Below the pieces are notes generated by a model that was not told where the DNA came from, searched no databases, and saw only the letters and a program-made list of their open reading frames with translations. DNA of 64,000 nt from JBBDMC01 sp963775235 (GTDB lineage Bacteria; Pseudomonadota; Alphaproteobacteria; Rhizobiales; Kaistiaceae), in contig CAVZHY010000006.1 of NCBI GenBank assembly GCA_963775235.1, forward strand, positions 620,001 to 684,000, in the 5' to 3' direction. The translations under genes and the position numbers were made by a program. Numbering within the stretch: position 1 is the first letter of the stretch; every line of letters begins with the position of its first letter. Of this stretch, positions 27,487 through 35,540 are shown piece by piece.

Positions 27487-28368
27487 TCACGTTGGCTCCA
27501 GCATCCCGAACACGGACGTCAGACCGATTGTCGTCACGCCGAGGGCAATTTCGGCCGCAATTGTGCGGCTGACAGCGCGACCGGCGATCGGAGCGGTCGC
27601 CGAGCGCCTGAGCCAGACGTAGCGGTTCAGGACGGCAAGGCAGATCATGGCGAGCACCAGCGTGATCTTGGCTGCCAGCATCGCCTGGTACGGCGAGGCC
27701 CAGTCGGTCGGCCAGTGGCCGAGAACAAGGAATGTGTTCGCAACGCCGGTTGCAAGAATGACCGCGACGATGCCGTGGCCCGCGGTGGAAAAACGTCGGA
27801 GCGCGACATCGGCAGTCTCGCTCTTTGACGGACCGGCCAGGGTCTGCTCGACCATGGCCAGTGGCAACAGTGCGCCGAGCCAGGCGCCGGCGGCCAGCAC
27901 GTGCAGAGCATCATTCGCGCGATGGGCGAGGCCCAGAGGTCCCGTCTGCATCACCGCATGGCCGGTGAGTGCGAGGCTCGCCAGCACCGCGCCGGCAGCG
28001 ACCGTGAGCGGCACCCGTCGCCAGTCCGATGGCGCTACGGAGGCGGCCAGCAGGACGAGCGCGAGGGCCGCCTGCACAATCCATGCGTTGCCGACGCTGG
28101 TGCCTAAAAGCACCGCCACCACGGTGGACGCATCGAGCGCGTCCGGCCAGCCACTGCCGATGAACGCAGATTCGAGGGGAAGCGCCGCGACGATCGTAAC
28201 GACCACAACTGCAACCGCCGTCCGGCGGAAGGTGCCGAGACGGCGCTCAAGTGCGGAAGCAACATCCTTGGGCGTGAGGACTGTCAGGTAGATGTACGAG
28301 CCCCACAGCAGAATTGCCGCGGCGTCGTGCAGGAATTGGCAAACGTCGAGACCCGCCTCCGGCGTCAT
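27487..28368 (-). CDS. copD: copper resistance membrane protein CopD
   Basis: 293 aa from the ATG at 28368, whose first base is the last base of the copC stop (TGATG overlap). Eight or so membrane segments. Conserved CopD features: VCQFLHDAAAILLWGSYIY, LTGHAVMQTGPLG, RANDALHVLAAGAWLGALLPL and YQAMLAAKITLVLAM. Works with periplasmic CopC in copper uptake or homeostasis. Confidence 0.88.
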   Translation of the reverse strand: MTPEAGLDVCQFLHDAAAILLWGSYIYLTVLTPKDVASALERRLGTFRRTAVAVVVVTIVAALPLESAFIGSGWPDALDASTVVAVLLGTSVGNAWIVQAALALVLLAASVAPSDWRRVPLTVAAGAVLASLALTGHAVMQTGPLGLAHRANDALHVLAAGAWLGALLPLAMVEQTLAGPSKSETADVALRRFSTAGHGIVAVILATGVANTFLVLGHWPTDWASPYQAMLAAKITLVLAMICLAVLNRYVWLRRSATAPIAGRAVSRTIAAEIALGVTTIGLTSVFGMLEPT

Positions 28369-28739
28369 CAGGGCATGACGATAAAGGTAAAGGTCCCTTG
28401 GGTCTTGTGGCCGTCGGTGGCGAGGGCGTGCCACTCTACCGTGTATTTGCCGGGCCCAAGCGTGCCGCTGATCGGCACGACAAGCGTTGTGTCGTCGTTG
28501 TCCATCAGCCTGGCGTCGCCGGTTGCGACCTTCGGGTTGTCCGGACCGCTGACCACCACCCCGGTGAACTTCAGGTTGACCGCTTCCGTAAAGTGCAGGT
28601 CGAGCTCTGTTGGCGCGGTGTGAACCATACCATCAACGGCGGGAACTGCCGATTTCAACTGGGCGTGAGCGAAGGCTTCATCCGCAAGCCCCGCCCACGC
28701 GATACAGCCAATCGCGGCGGTGACGATAAACGTGCGCAT
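28368..28739 (-). CDS. copC: periplasmic copper-binding protein CopC
   Basis: 123 aa from the ATG at 28739 (AGGAAC upstream). Signal peptide MRTFIVTAAIGCIAWAGLA ending at AFA; the mature chain starts with the copper-ligand His (HAQLKSAVPA), and the second ligand motif is HALATDGHKTQGTFTF at the C-terminus. No Met-rich loop is present, so it is the short form binding mainly Cu(II). Coupled to copD. Confidence 0.9.
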   Translation of the reverse strand: MRTFIVTAAIGCIAWAGLADEAFAHAQLKSAVPAVDGMVHTAPTELDLHFTEAVNLKFTGVVVSGPDNPKVATGDARLMDNDDTTLVVPISGTLGPGKYTVEWHALATDGHKTQGTFTFIVMP

Positions 28740-28865
28740 CAAATGTTCCTTTGAACCAGGTGCGGTTGCCCCCGCGGCAAATCGCATGGCGAGGCTCAAT
28801 AGCTTCCGGCGAGGCGATTGTCGCCGCCAAAGAAGCGGCCAATACATTGTGCCGCACCCGGGCGT

Positions 28866-29939
28866 TCAGTGCGCGGCGGCCCTGGGCTTCCAACGGTCGC
28901 TGGCGTCGCGAAATGAAAGCAAGCGCTGACGGGCGTCGTCCCACAGCGCCAGACGGGCGCAGCGAAAGCTGCCCGTTAATGAAAGCCGGCCGATGTCTCC
29001 CAGCTTAGGGTGATCGCGGAGCACCTGCGGCAGCCGGTAATAAGGAATTCGGCTGCACAAATGGTGGATGTGATGGATGCCGATATTGCCTGTGAACCAG
29101 CGCAGGACGCCCGGCAGATCGTAGTGCGAGCTGCCATGGAGCGCTGCCTCGGGCAGGTTCCAGTCGCCATTCTCTGCCCAGACCGTATCCTCGAATTGAT
29201 GCTGAACGTAGAAGAGCCATACCCCGATCGAGGCGCCGATGAGCGTAATCGGCAAATGAACCAGCAGGAACGGGCCGAGGCCGATCAGCCAGATGACGAT
29301 GCCGGCGACAAGGGCGATGGCTCCATTGGTGATCATCGTGCTCAGCCACGCGCCGCTCTCACGCATCATTCCCATGGGCAACCGGTATTGCAGCAAGAAC
29401 AACCACGCTGGACCGAGGCCGAAGAGCACGATCGGATGACGATACAGCCGATAGCGAAGGCGCCCGAGCCGCGGCAACGCCACGTATTCGCTGACGGTGA
29501 GCGTGGCGATGTCGCCTATCCCTCGCCGGGCGAGATTACCGGAGCCGGCATGGTGCATGTTGTGGGTTCGCCGCCAGTAGTCGTATGGCGTCAGTGTCAG
29601 GACGCCGATCACCCGCCCGACCCAGTCGTTCAGGAACCGACGCCGGAAAAAGGAACCGTGCCCGCAGTCATGCTGGATCATGAACAGGCGCACGAGAAAG
29701 CCCGCAGCCGGAAAGGCCAGCAGCAGACTGAGGAGATGTGAGTACGGCAACACGACCCACATCGCGATCCACAGCAGGATGAGCGGGACGAGCGTGATCC
29801 CAAGCTCCAACACGCTGCGGCCGTGATGGGGCTGCCGGTAACCCGCGAGGTCGCGAATCCAAACGTGGGCTTCGGAAAGCGACGCGCCGACAGGCTGGCG
29901 GTCGGCTGATGGCCTTGTCGCTTCGATCGCAACGGTCAT
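28866..29939 (-). CDS. membrane fatty acid desaturase
   Basis: 357 aa, di-iron integral membrane desaturase. Three His boxes in order: HDCGH (about residue 90), HNMHH (about 126) and HHIHH (about 290), with hydrophobic pairs between. The box spacing is that of bacterial acyl-lipid delta-12-type desaturases. Introduces a double bond into membrane lipid acyl chains; regiospecificity is not readable here. Single gene between copC and ku. Confidence 0.88.
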   Translation of the reverse strand: MTVAIEATRPSADRQPVGASLSEAHVWIRDLAGYRQPHHGRSVLELGITLVPLILLWIAMWVVLPYSHLLSLLLAFPAAGFLVRLFMIQHDCGHGSFFRRRFLNDWVGRVIGVLTLTPYDYWRRTHNMHHAGSGNLARRGIGDIATLTVSEYVALPRLGRLRYRLYRHPIVLFGLGPAWLFLLQYRLPMGMMRESGAWLSTMITNGAIALVAGIVIWLIGLGPFLLVHLPITLIGASIGVWLFYVQHQFEDTVWAENGDWNLPEAALHGSSHYDLPGVLRWFTGNIGIHHIHHLCSRIPYYRLPQVLRDHPKLGDIGRLSLTGSFRCARLALWDDARQRLLSFRDASDRWKPRAAAH

Positions 29940-30119
29940 GAAGATTGCTTGCGCATGCGTCCCGTCGTGTAGGCCACGATCGCGTGACCATTGTCAAGTT
30001 GCGCGATCCCTCGCGACATCAACCGCCGCTGGTTCAGGAGCAGCGGCGGAGAAAGGGCGATGTCAACGCAGGCGACTGGCTTGGTACGTTCCGACCAGTT
30101 GAACGGCGGGAACGACAAC

Positions 30120-31013
30120 CTAGGCTGCCCTGCGCCCCTTCCCTGACTTCTTCGCCGCTGATGTCTTCTTCGGCTGCGGGTTCTCGGCTGCGGCGGCCTT
30201 GCCGCGCTTTGGCGCCGATTTGCCCTTGGCGGCGGCCGACGAGCCGACGCTCTTTTTCAAGGCGTCCATCAGGTTGATCACCTTGGCGCCCAGCTCCGGT
30301 TCCGCGATTTCCTGTGGCTTGCGGTTTTCCATCTTGGCGTCGATCAGCTCGCGCAGCGCGATGTCGTACTGGTTCTTGAACGCTTTCGGATCGAACGGCT
30401 TGGCCTTGCGCTCGATCAGTTCGGTGGCGAGGTTCAGGAGTTCCTTCTCCGGTTTCACATCTGGGACCTCGGCGAAGAAGGAGTCCGGCTTCTGCAGTTC
30501 GTCGGCGTAGCGCAGCGTTTCGATGGCGAGACCCTTGCCGGAGGGCCTCAGCGCCACGATGCTCGCCTGGCCGCGGGCGACGAGCTGGCCGAGGCCGATC
30601 TTCTTGGCGGCCTTCAGCGCATCGCGCAGCACCACGTAGGCTTCGCCGGCGACCTCGTCGTCGTCCGGCATCACGTAATACGGCTTTTCGAAATAGGCGA
30701 GGTCGATTTCGTCCTCGCCGACGAACTGGACAAGGTCGATGGTGTGCTTGGCCTCGAGCTTGACGTCGTTGATCTCGTCGTCGGTCAGCAGCACGTACTT
30801 GCCCTTCTCGACCTCGTAGCCCTTCACGATATCGTCGGCGTCGACGGCGCCGACGCCGGGAACGACCTTCTCGTAGCGGATGCGTTTGCCGCTGGGCTTG
30901 TGGATCTGGTTGAACGACACCCGCGCCGCGCTTTTCGCGGCGGAAAACACCTGCACCGGGATCGACACCAGCGCCAACCTGATCTGGCCCTGCCAATACG
31001 CGCGCGCGGCCAT
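30120..31013 (-). CDS. ku: non-homologous end-joining protein Ku
   Basis: 297 aa from the ATG at 31013; AAGGAG lies 6 nt upstream, whereas the ATG 18 nt earlier has no such site. Ku core: ARAYWQGQIRLALVSIPVQV, RVSFNQIHKPSGKRIRYEK, VKGYEVEKGKYVLLTDDE, FEKPYYVMPD, LGQLVARGQASIVALRP. A basic Lys/Ala tail follows (residues 250-297), typical of bacterial Ku and used for LigD contact and DNA threading. ligD lies 3.5 kb downstream on the same strand. An integrated element begins about 100 bp upstream of this start. Confidence 0.95.
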   Translation of the reverse strand: MAARAYWQGQIRLALVSIPVQVFSAAKSAARVSFNQIHKPSGKRIRYEKVVPGVGAVDADDIVKGYEVEKGKYVLLTDDEINDVKLEAKHTIDLVQFVGEDEIDLAYFEKPYYVMPDDDEVAGEAYVVLRDALKAAKKIGLGQLVARGQASIVALRPSGKGLAIETLRYADELQKPDSFFAEVPDVKPEKELLNLATELIERKAKPFDPKAFKNQYDIALRELIDAKMENRKPQEIAEPELGAKVINLMDALKKSVGSSAAAKGKSAPKRGKAAAAENPQPKKTSAAKKSGKGRRAA

Positions 31014-31114
31014 GCGCTTCTCCTTCAACACGCGACCTGCGGAGGTTCCTCATCCGGCAACGCGGCCTCACGCGCTCCGGTTCCGCCACAACCCCGCACG
31101 ATACGCTTTCGTCA

Positions 31115-31126
31115 GTTAATGCTCAA
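31115..31126 (+). repeat. attL core candidate
   Basis: GTTAATGCTCAA, identical to 47204-47215. It lies about 100 bp upstream of the ku start codon and marks the left junction of the element. Confidence 0.7.
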
Positions 31127-31240
31127 CTACGGCGAGCCGTTCTCACGGCTTGCCATTACCTGTCGAAACGGCTCAATCTTGCGGCTTTTCTGGGTTTGTT
31201 CGCGGCCGATCAAATCGCTGTTTCTCAGGAAATCTCGCCC

Positions 31241-31260
31241 CGTAAGTGACATCATAAGTG
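31241..31260 (+). promoter_or_regulatory. left integrase arm-type site candidate
   Basis: CGTAAGTGACA (31241-31251) followed by a weaker copy (ATAAGTGTC). The same 11-mer occurs twice in tandem near the right end. Its position inside the core repeat fits an arm site. Confidence 0.5.
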
Positions 31261-31288
31261 TCCACTCGTTTCGCTATTGGGGGTGAAG

Positions 31289-31894
31289 ATGGCAGAAGAT
31301 GCACCATCACGGCGCAGGGAGAGCCGCCGCTCTGAGTACTGGCCTTTTCTCGGCTACCGCATAAAGATCACCGACGCTCTGTTGGCGGCATTCACGTTCG
31401 GTTTGTTCGTCGCAACGTTGATGCTGTGGAATGCCACCACTAGGCTTGTGAACCGGGCCGACGTCAACGCGGAACGCCAACTCAGGGCATATGTCGGTAT
31501 TTCCGACCACACATTAAGCGTGACTGGGGCTCCCAGCGTCAGCTTGGTGTTCATGAACTACGGCCAGACGCCTGCCTATGATCTTCGGTATTGGGTCGAT
31601 TTGGTAGTCGCGCAATCCGGCCCGCCGGTGAGCGAACACACCTATGAGCCCGCGCATTTCATTTTGAACCCTCACGATGCCTTTTCAGCAGTCGTGACGA
31701 AGCCAGATTTGCCCGTCGCAACGCGTGAGCAGGTTCAGGCGGGTAGCGAGCGTATCTTTGCTTACGGGGCGGTTCGATATCGCGACGCGTTCGGACATCT
31801 GCGATCGACCGACTTCCAACTCGAATATGGTGGACCAGACTTTGTTAAGGTTGGTCGCATGGGGTGGAGTGCTACTGGCAATTCCGCGGACTGA
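31289..31894 (+). CDS. hypothetical protein with one membrane segment
   Basis: 201 aa from the ATG at 31289 (GGGGGTG just upstream; GTG 31283 and TTG 31277 are alternatives). A charged N-terminus (EDAPSRRRESRRSEY), one membrane helix (ALLAAFTFGLFVATLML) and then an extracytoplasmic beta-rich domain with ISDHTLSV, VFMNYGQTPAYD and YGAVRYRDAFGHLRSTDF. This layout recurs in unassigned alphaproteobacterial proteins in accessory regions. It converges with hxsA. Function unknown. Confidence 0.6.
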   Translation: MAEDAPSRRRESRRSEYWPFLGYRIKITDALLAAFTFGLFVATLMLWNATTRLVNRADVNAERQLRAYVGISDHTLSVTGAPSVSLVFMNYGQTPAYDLRYWVDLVVAQSGPPVSEHTYEPAHFILNPHDAFSAVVTKPDLPVATREQVQAGSERIFAYGAVRYRDAFGHLRSTDFQLEYGGPDFVKVGRMGWSATGNSAD

Positions 31895-31901
31895 TGCGCG
31901 A

Positions 31902-32387
31902 TCAGTTTGCGGCAACGCCGAGCGCGTTTAGGACCTCGGGTGTGATCGTGCCTGTCACCTTCATGTTCCAATCCCTTTGGAAACTTTGAAGAGCGGCCCG
32001 TGTCTCGGGACCAACTACGCCGTCGATCGGAACATCGTAGCCGAAGAGGTGCAGAGCGTTTTGGACCTTGATGACAATCAGCTTCGCCTTCTCCGTGGCC
32101 GGCGGTAGCGTGATAAGCGGGGCAATCGGGGGCGGCGGTGATGGCGGGCGCAATAGAGGTGGTGCGGGGAGGCCGCCTGATGCGTGCGACGCGTGGCTCG
32201 CATGACTGGCGTGGCTGGCGTGAGAGGCGTGAGCCGCCAAGGTGTAGATGTGCTGCAACTTGAAGAGTTCAAAAAGGGATGCCTTCTTCGGCGCATCGTC
32301 GTTGCCGGTAGCGGCTGGCAGGCCGGCCGCCTTCGCGGGCATGAACCCGGCGGCAACCAGTGATGGGATCAAGTAGCGAAGCTTCAT
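31902..32387 (-). CDS. hxsA: His-Xaa-Ser repeat protein HxsA, likely modified precursor
   Basis: 161 aa. N-terminal signal-like segment (MKLRYLIPSLVAAGFMPAKA), then a spacer, then six uninterrupted His-Ala-Ser triplets at residues 53-70, a Pro-rich linker (APPLLRPPSPPPPIAPL), and a C-terminal peptidoglycan-binding domain (residues about 106-158; FGYDVPIDGVVGPETRAALQ). This is the composition of the HxsA family, presumed substrate of the paired radical-SAM enzymes HxsB and HxsC. The PG-binding domain suggests that the modified product is anchored to the cell wall. Start overlaps the hxsC stop (ATGA). The nature of the modification on the repeats is unknown to me. Confidence 0.9.
   Translation of the reverse strand: MKLRYLIPSLVAAGFMPAKAAGLPAATGNDDAPKKASLFELFKLQHIYTLAAHASHASHASHASHASHASGGLPAPPLLRPPSPPPPIAPLITLPPATEKAKLIVIKVQNALHLFGYDVPIDGVVGPETRAALQSFQRDWNMKVTGTITPEVLNALGVAAN
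32178..32231 (-). repeat. six His-Ala-Ser codon triplets in hxsA
   Basis: Six 9-nt units encode HAS x6. No two units have the same nucleotide sequence (Ser codons TCT, AGC, AGT, AGC, TCG, TCA; Ala codons GCC, GCG, GCA; His CAC or CAT). The repeat is kept at the protein level and is not a recent slippage product. Confidence 0.95.
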
Positions 32388-33472
32388 TGTAGCCCCAGCC
32401 GCGAAAAGCCTCGGCGTTCAGGATACCACTCGAAAAACCCTCCGCAACTTTGGCGTAACGCGCAGCCGGTACACTCGGGCAAATAGCGGCGCTTCCAATC
32501 CGAGATCGATGCGACGGCGTGTGATCGATAGTCGGGCGGCACGGTACAGAGCGGGAAATTGTAGAGCGACGCCGAGATGCCATGGGCGTGAGCAACGCTG
32601 AGCGCGCGCCCGATCGTGTCGAAGTCCTCTGAGTTGTCGAAGAATAGCCTCCCCCAATTCATGCGTCCGTAGCCGATGTTCTCCAGTTGCATAAGCGCCC
32701 ACACGGATGCGAAGGGCAGGTTTTGCACGACAAAGCGAGCCAATCGCGGGAGTATGGCGACATTGGCGGTCATGACGACCGTACGGAGTTCAATTTTGGC
32801 TCCGACGTGTGCTAGCAATGCAAATGACTGGATTAGCCGGTCGAAGGCTCCACTCTTCTTGACGATCTCGTCGTGGAGGTCAGCGGTCGGTGCGTACAGC
32901 GGGATGCCCCACAGCACTGTCGGCGCAAGGCGCTCCAAGGCAGGAGTGTCGTCAGCCCCAAAGTGCTGGCCGTTGGTGAGGACGTGAAAACGCAGATCGG
33001 GCCTCGCGGTTGAAACGCGATCAAGTAGTCCAAACAGTTCGGTCTTGAACAAGGTCGGCTCACCCCCGGTCAGGCCGATTGACGCATGTGGTGGCGCAAG
33101 CAGTGCCGCACGCTCCAAATGCGGAAAGACATCAACGTGGCGCGCCTTCGGCGGCTGGGAGCACATCACACACAACTGGTCGCAGGTCTCGGTAACGAGA
33201 AGGCTGTTGTGGTTCGACTTGGCTCGGATAAGGCGGTGCGCAATTCTTTTACCTGGAACCACTAGAACAACGTCACCATCGAGTTCGTCGGCTGCGATGT
33301 CGAACAGCCGGACCTTGCCGCTCACGGTTCGATATTCCAGTCGCCCGTTCGCCGTGTCGCTTAGGAAGGCATCGTCCTCGTGCGCGGATTGTTCGCCAGC
33401 CGATCGCAGTCGCACAACGAATGGTGGTCCCACTTCGGGCGTGGTCTCCGCTTTGATACGCAGGGGGATCAT
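32384..33472 (-). CDS. hxsC: His-Xaa-Ser system radical SAM maturase HxsC
   Basis: 362 aa. An N-terminal region of about 90 residues precedes the radical-SAM cluster motif C97-x3-C101-x2-C104 (TETCDQLCVMCSQPP), with the SAM-contact motif TGGEPTLF. A C-terminal cysteine set C334, C337, C343 (CTGCALRQSC) probably binds an auxiliary iron-sulfur cluster. Second of the two maturases of the Hxs system, thought to modify HxsA. Linked on both sides by 4-bp ATGA overlaps to hxsB and hxsA. Confidence 0.92.
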   Translation of the reverse strand: MIPLRIKAETTPEVGPPFVVRLRSAGEQSAHEDDAFLSDTANGRLEYRTVSGKVRLFDIAADELDGDVVLVVPGKRIAHRLIRAKSNHNSLLVTETCDQLCVMCSQPPKARHVDVFPHLERAALLAPPHASIGLTGGEPTLFKTELFGLLDRVSTARPDLRFHVLTNGQHFGADDTPALERLAPTVLWGIPLYAPTADLHDEIVKKSGAFDRLIQSFALLAHVGAKIELRTVVMTANVAILPRLARFVVQNLPFASVWALMQLENIGYGRMNWGRLFFDNSEDFDTIGRALSVAHAHGISASLYNFPLCTVPPDYRSHAVASISDWKRRYLPECTGCALRQSCGGFFEWYPERRGFSRLGLQ

Positions 33473-34878
33473 TGGTGAACCGGCGCAAGTTCAGCGGGCC
33501 AGGATGGAACCCCAGCCCAAGCTGCAAGCGAGAAGAGTTCTTTTTTGTCCTTGCTATACAAAAGACGGACCACGCGGTCGAAGATCGAAAGGTGCCTTCC
33601 GCAGAACCATGTCGCGGACTTTGGCAAATCAACGCGCCCGTAGCGCGAGACCGCGTCGATCGGGTCCGATCCGCAGAACGGCTGATATGCGCAGTGGATG
33701 CAATCGGGGTCGAAGTTGTTGAGGGCTGAAGCGTTCAACACATCGACTTTGTCGCGATCGATGCCCATTTTAACGCTGCCTATCGACAGATCGATTTGAC
33801 CGACCCGTGCCATCATCCGTGCTTCGTCGGTTGGAAACAGGCGGCCATCGTAGTCCACGACGATGTAGTCAGAAGCGAACGGGCTGGGGTTCCGCAAATC
33901 GACATGACCGTCGTGCCCCGCGCGAAGAACTCGCTTGAGGCAGTGGGTGAAATAGAACTCTTCTATGACGTTACCGGTGCGGAAGTTGCGCTCGACTAGA
34001 CGATCGACAAACGCAGAATGCAACGCGTTCCATTTTTGCAATTCGTCCCCGATGGGCGGAGTTCGTCGCGCGAAGCCCTGATAGTTGACGGGCCGCAGGT
34101 AGATCGACCGCAGGCCGAGACCTTCGTACGTGTCAATCAGCGCCTCGAAGTCGGGAGGGTGTTGGACGTCGATTGTCGGCAAGGCCGAAAGGCGGCGGCT
34201 GCCGAAGCGGTCGACGTAGGTGCGAACGTTGTTGAAGAACGCTTCAGCTAGGCTCGGGTTCTGTGTGCGATTTCGATCGTGGTCCAATGGTTGGCCGTCG
34301 ATGGACGTGCTGACGAAGGTGTCGGCATCCTCAAGAAACGCCCATTGATCCGGCCCCATCGACTGAAGGTTAGTGCAGACGACAAACTCCGCGTTTTGAA
34401 ATCGCTGACGACAGAAATCTCGGACTGCAATCAGCAAGTCGATACGAAGGAACGGCTCGCCACCTTGGAACTCGACTTTGATGTCGTCTGTCTGCAATGC
34501 GTCGAGGAAGGTGCATACATCGGCTAACGTTTCTTCAGACCAGTCATAGCCAACCGCAGACTGCGCCGCCCGAGACACTTGGCAATAGGTGCAAGCGAGA
34601 TTGCAGCGGAGCGTGGGGACCAAGATCAAATACGCGAGGGTGTTGCGGCTGTTCTGGCGCTGCGCCCATCGGTATGCGAACGCTGTTTGAGAAAGATCGT
34701 CGGCGTCTTGGAAGGCGTGTCCCTCGGCTACGAGGAAATCCCTGTCACCCTCAATCAACGCATGCGTGGCATATCGACAGAGGAAATCATCGTCTGAGAT
34801 AAAGAAGCCGCCAGCATCGTTGGCGAAGAAGAGTAGATCGTCGCGAGCACGCCGAAATTTCAGCGGCCAGGGGGTCAT
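33469..34878 (-). CDS. hxsB: His-Xaa-Ser system radical SAM maturase HxsB
   Basis: 469 aa. About 85 N-terminal residues (possible substrate-recognition part), then the radical-SAM motif C92-x3-C96-x2-C99 (RCNLACTYCQ) and FQGGEPFLR (139-141 GGE). The C-terminal SPASM-like part has cysteines at 393, 396, 402 and 426 (CIHCAYQPFC ... WFCGRH), as in peptide-modifying enzymes with auxiliary clusters. Forms the Hxs pair with hxsC. ATGA overlaps with hxsD upstream and hxsC downstream. Confidence 0.92.
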   Translation of the reverse strand: MTPWPLKFRRARDDLLFFANDAGGFFISDDDFLCRYATHALIEGDRDFLVAEGHAFQDADDLSQTAFAYRWAQRQNSRNTLAYLILVPTLRCNLACTYCQVSRAAQSAVGYDWSEETLADVCTFLDALQTDDIKVEFQGGEPFLRIDLLIAVRDFCRQRFQNAEFVVCTNLQSMGPDQWAFLEDADTFVSTSIDGQPLDHDRNRTQNPSLAEAFFNNVRTYVDRFGSRRLSALPTIDVQHPPDFEALIDTYEGLGLRSIYLRPVNYQGFARRTPPIGDELQKWNALHSAFVDRLVERNFRTGNVIEEFYFTHCLKRVLRAGHDGHVDLRNPSPFASDYIVVDYDGRLFPTDEARMMARVGQIDLSIGSVKMGIDRDKVDVLNASALNNFDPDCIHCAYQPFCGSDPIDAVSRYGRVDLPKSATWFCGRHLSIFDRVVRLLYSKDKKELFSLAAWAGVPSWPAELAPVHQ

Positions 34879-35117
34879 TTGCTCGTGACCGCTTCAATCA
34901 GGGCCCGTCGTAGGGGTAGCGTCTCAGCGTAGATTTTCTCGCGGTACAGAGCATACGAAACCTCACGCTCGATTGCGCTAAAAGGTATTTCACGCGGCGC
35001 TCTCACCTCGATGCAACCGTTGCTGAAGCTGAATTTGGCTTCTGGGTACAGATAACGGAGCCGCGCCAATGCTGGCTCGACAAACGGCCTCAGCAACGGG
35101 CTGACAGCAACCTCCAT
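34875..35117 (-). CDS. hxsD: His-Xaa-Ser system protein HxsD
   Basis: 80 aa, first gene of the operon. No domain of known activity; family resemblance is clearest in the C-terminal half (AIEREVSYALYREKIYAET then PLRRALIEAV). Its small size and fixed linkage to the maturases suggest a peptide-binding or chaperone role, by analogy with RRE-like partners; that is inference. No ribosome site precedes the ATG at 35117; a promoter -10 ends only 6 nt before it, so the mRNA may be leaderless. Confidence 0.85.
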   Translation of the reverse strand: MEVAVSPLLRPFVEPALARLRYLYPEAKFSFSNGCIEVRAPREIPFSAIEREVSYALYREKIYAETLPLRRALIEAVTSK

Positions 35118-35123
35118 GGTTGT

Positions 35124-35152
35124 ATTATCAGGTTAATAGAAGCTGTTTACAA
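35124..35152 (-). promoter_or_regulatory. hxs operon promoter, possibly giving a leaderless mRNA
   Basis: On the minus strand TTGTAA (35152-35147), 17 nt, GATAAT (35129-35124), then 6 nt and the hxsD ATG. Good agreement with the sigma-70 consensus at ideal spacing. The expected transcription start falls at or next to the A of the start codon. Confidence 0.6.
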
Positions 35153-35170
35153 CTAGCTGGCGAGGTTCAA

Positions 35171-35362
35171 ATGAACCTGCGGGCTCTTGATCCTTTGCTT
35201 CGCGATGCTGCGGAGCGCTTTGAGCGAGAGACCGGGCGTCGGCTCGACGACAATTTCCCGGCCGGGCCGGTTGACGGTCGGATGGTCGAGCTATTCCTAA
35301 TCGTCAACGGCTATCCGCCCGGTGAGCACCAAGAGGCAGCCGATAGTCATCAGTGGTCGTGA
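35171..35362 (+). CDS. possible small protein divergent from hxs
   Basis: 63 aa from the ATG at 35171, preceded by GAGG at good spacing. Sequence MNLRALDPLLRDAAERFERE then TGRRLDDNFPAGPVDGRMVE; charged, no membrane segment. It lies within 55 bp of hxsD on the other strand and could be a regulator, or a gene remnant. No family recognised. Confidence 0.35.
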   Translation: MNLRALDPLLRDAAERFERETGRRLDDNFPAGPVDGRMVELFLIVNGYPPGEHQEAADSHQWS

Positions 35363-35540
35363 ACGCCCCGGTCGCGATCTTTGCAAGCTGCTCATGCTCT
35401 CCCAAGCACCCCGCGCCTATGCCTCCCCAGGGGCAAAGACCAGCACGGCTGCGATTTCGGCGGAGTGGTGCTGCCGCCGGCGCCGATGTAACGGGGTTAG
35501 TGACGGCAGCGGGACGAACGGGCATCGACGCGAATGTCGA

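Noticed and set aside
31195..31205. TGTTCGCG shared by the left end and by sequence near 47250 as a further att repeat
   Set aside because: It lies inside the element on the left but outside it on the right, so it does not fit the att layout.
32178..32231. The HAS run as a slippage microsatellite
   Set aside because: All six units differ in nucleotide sequence.
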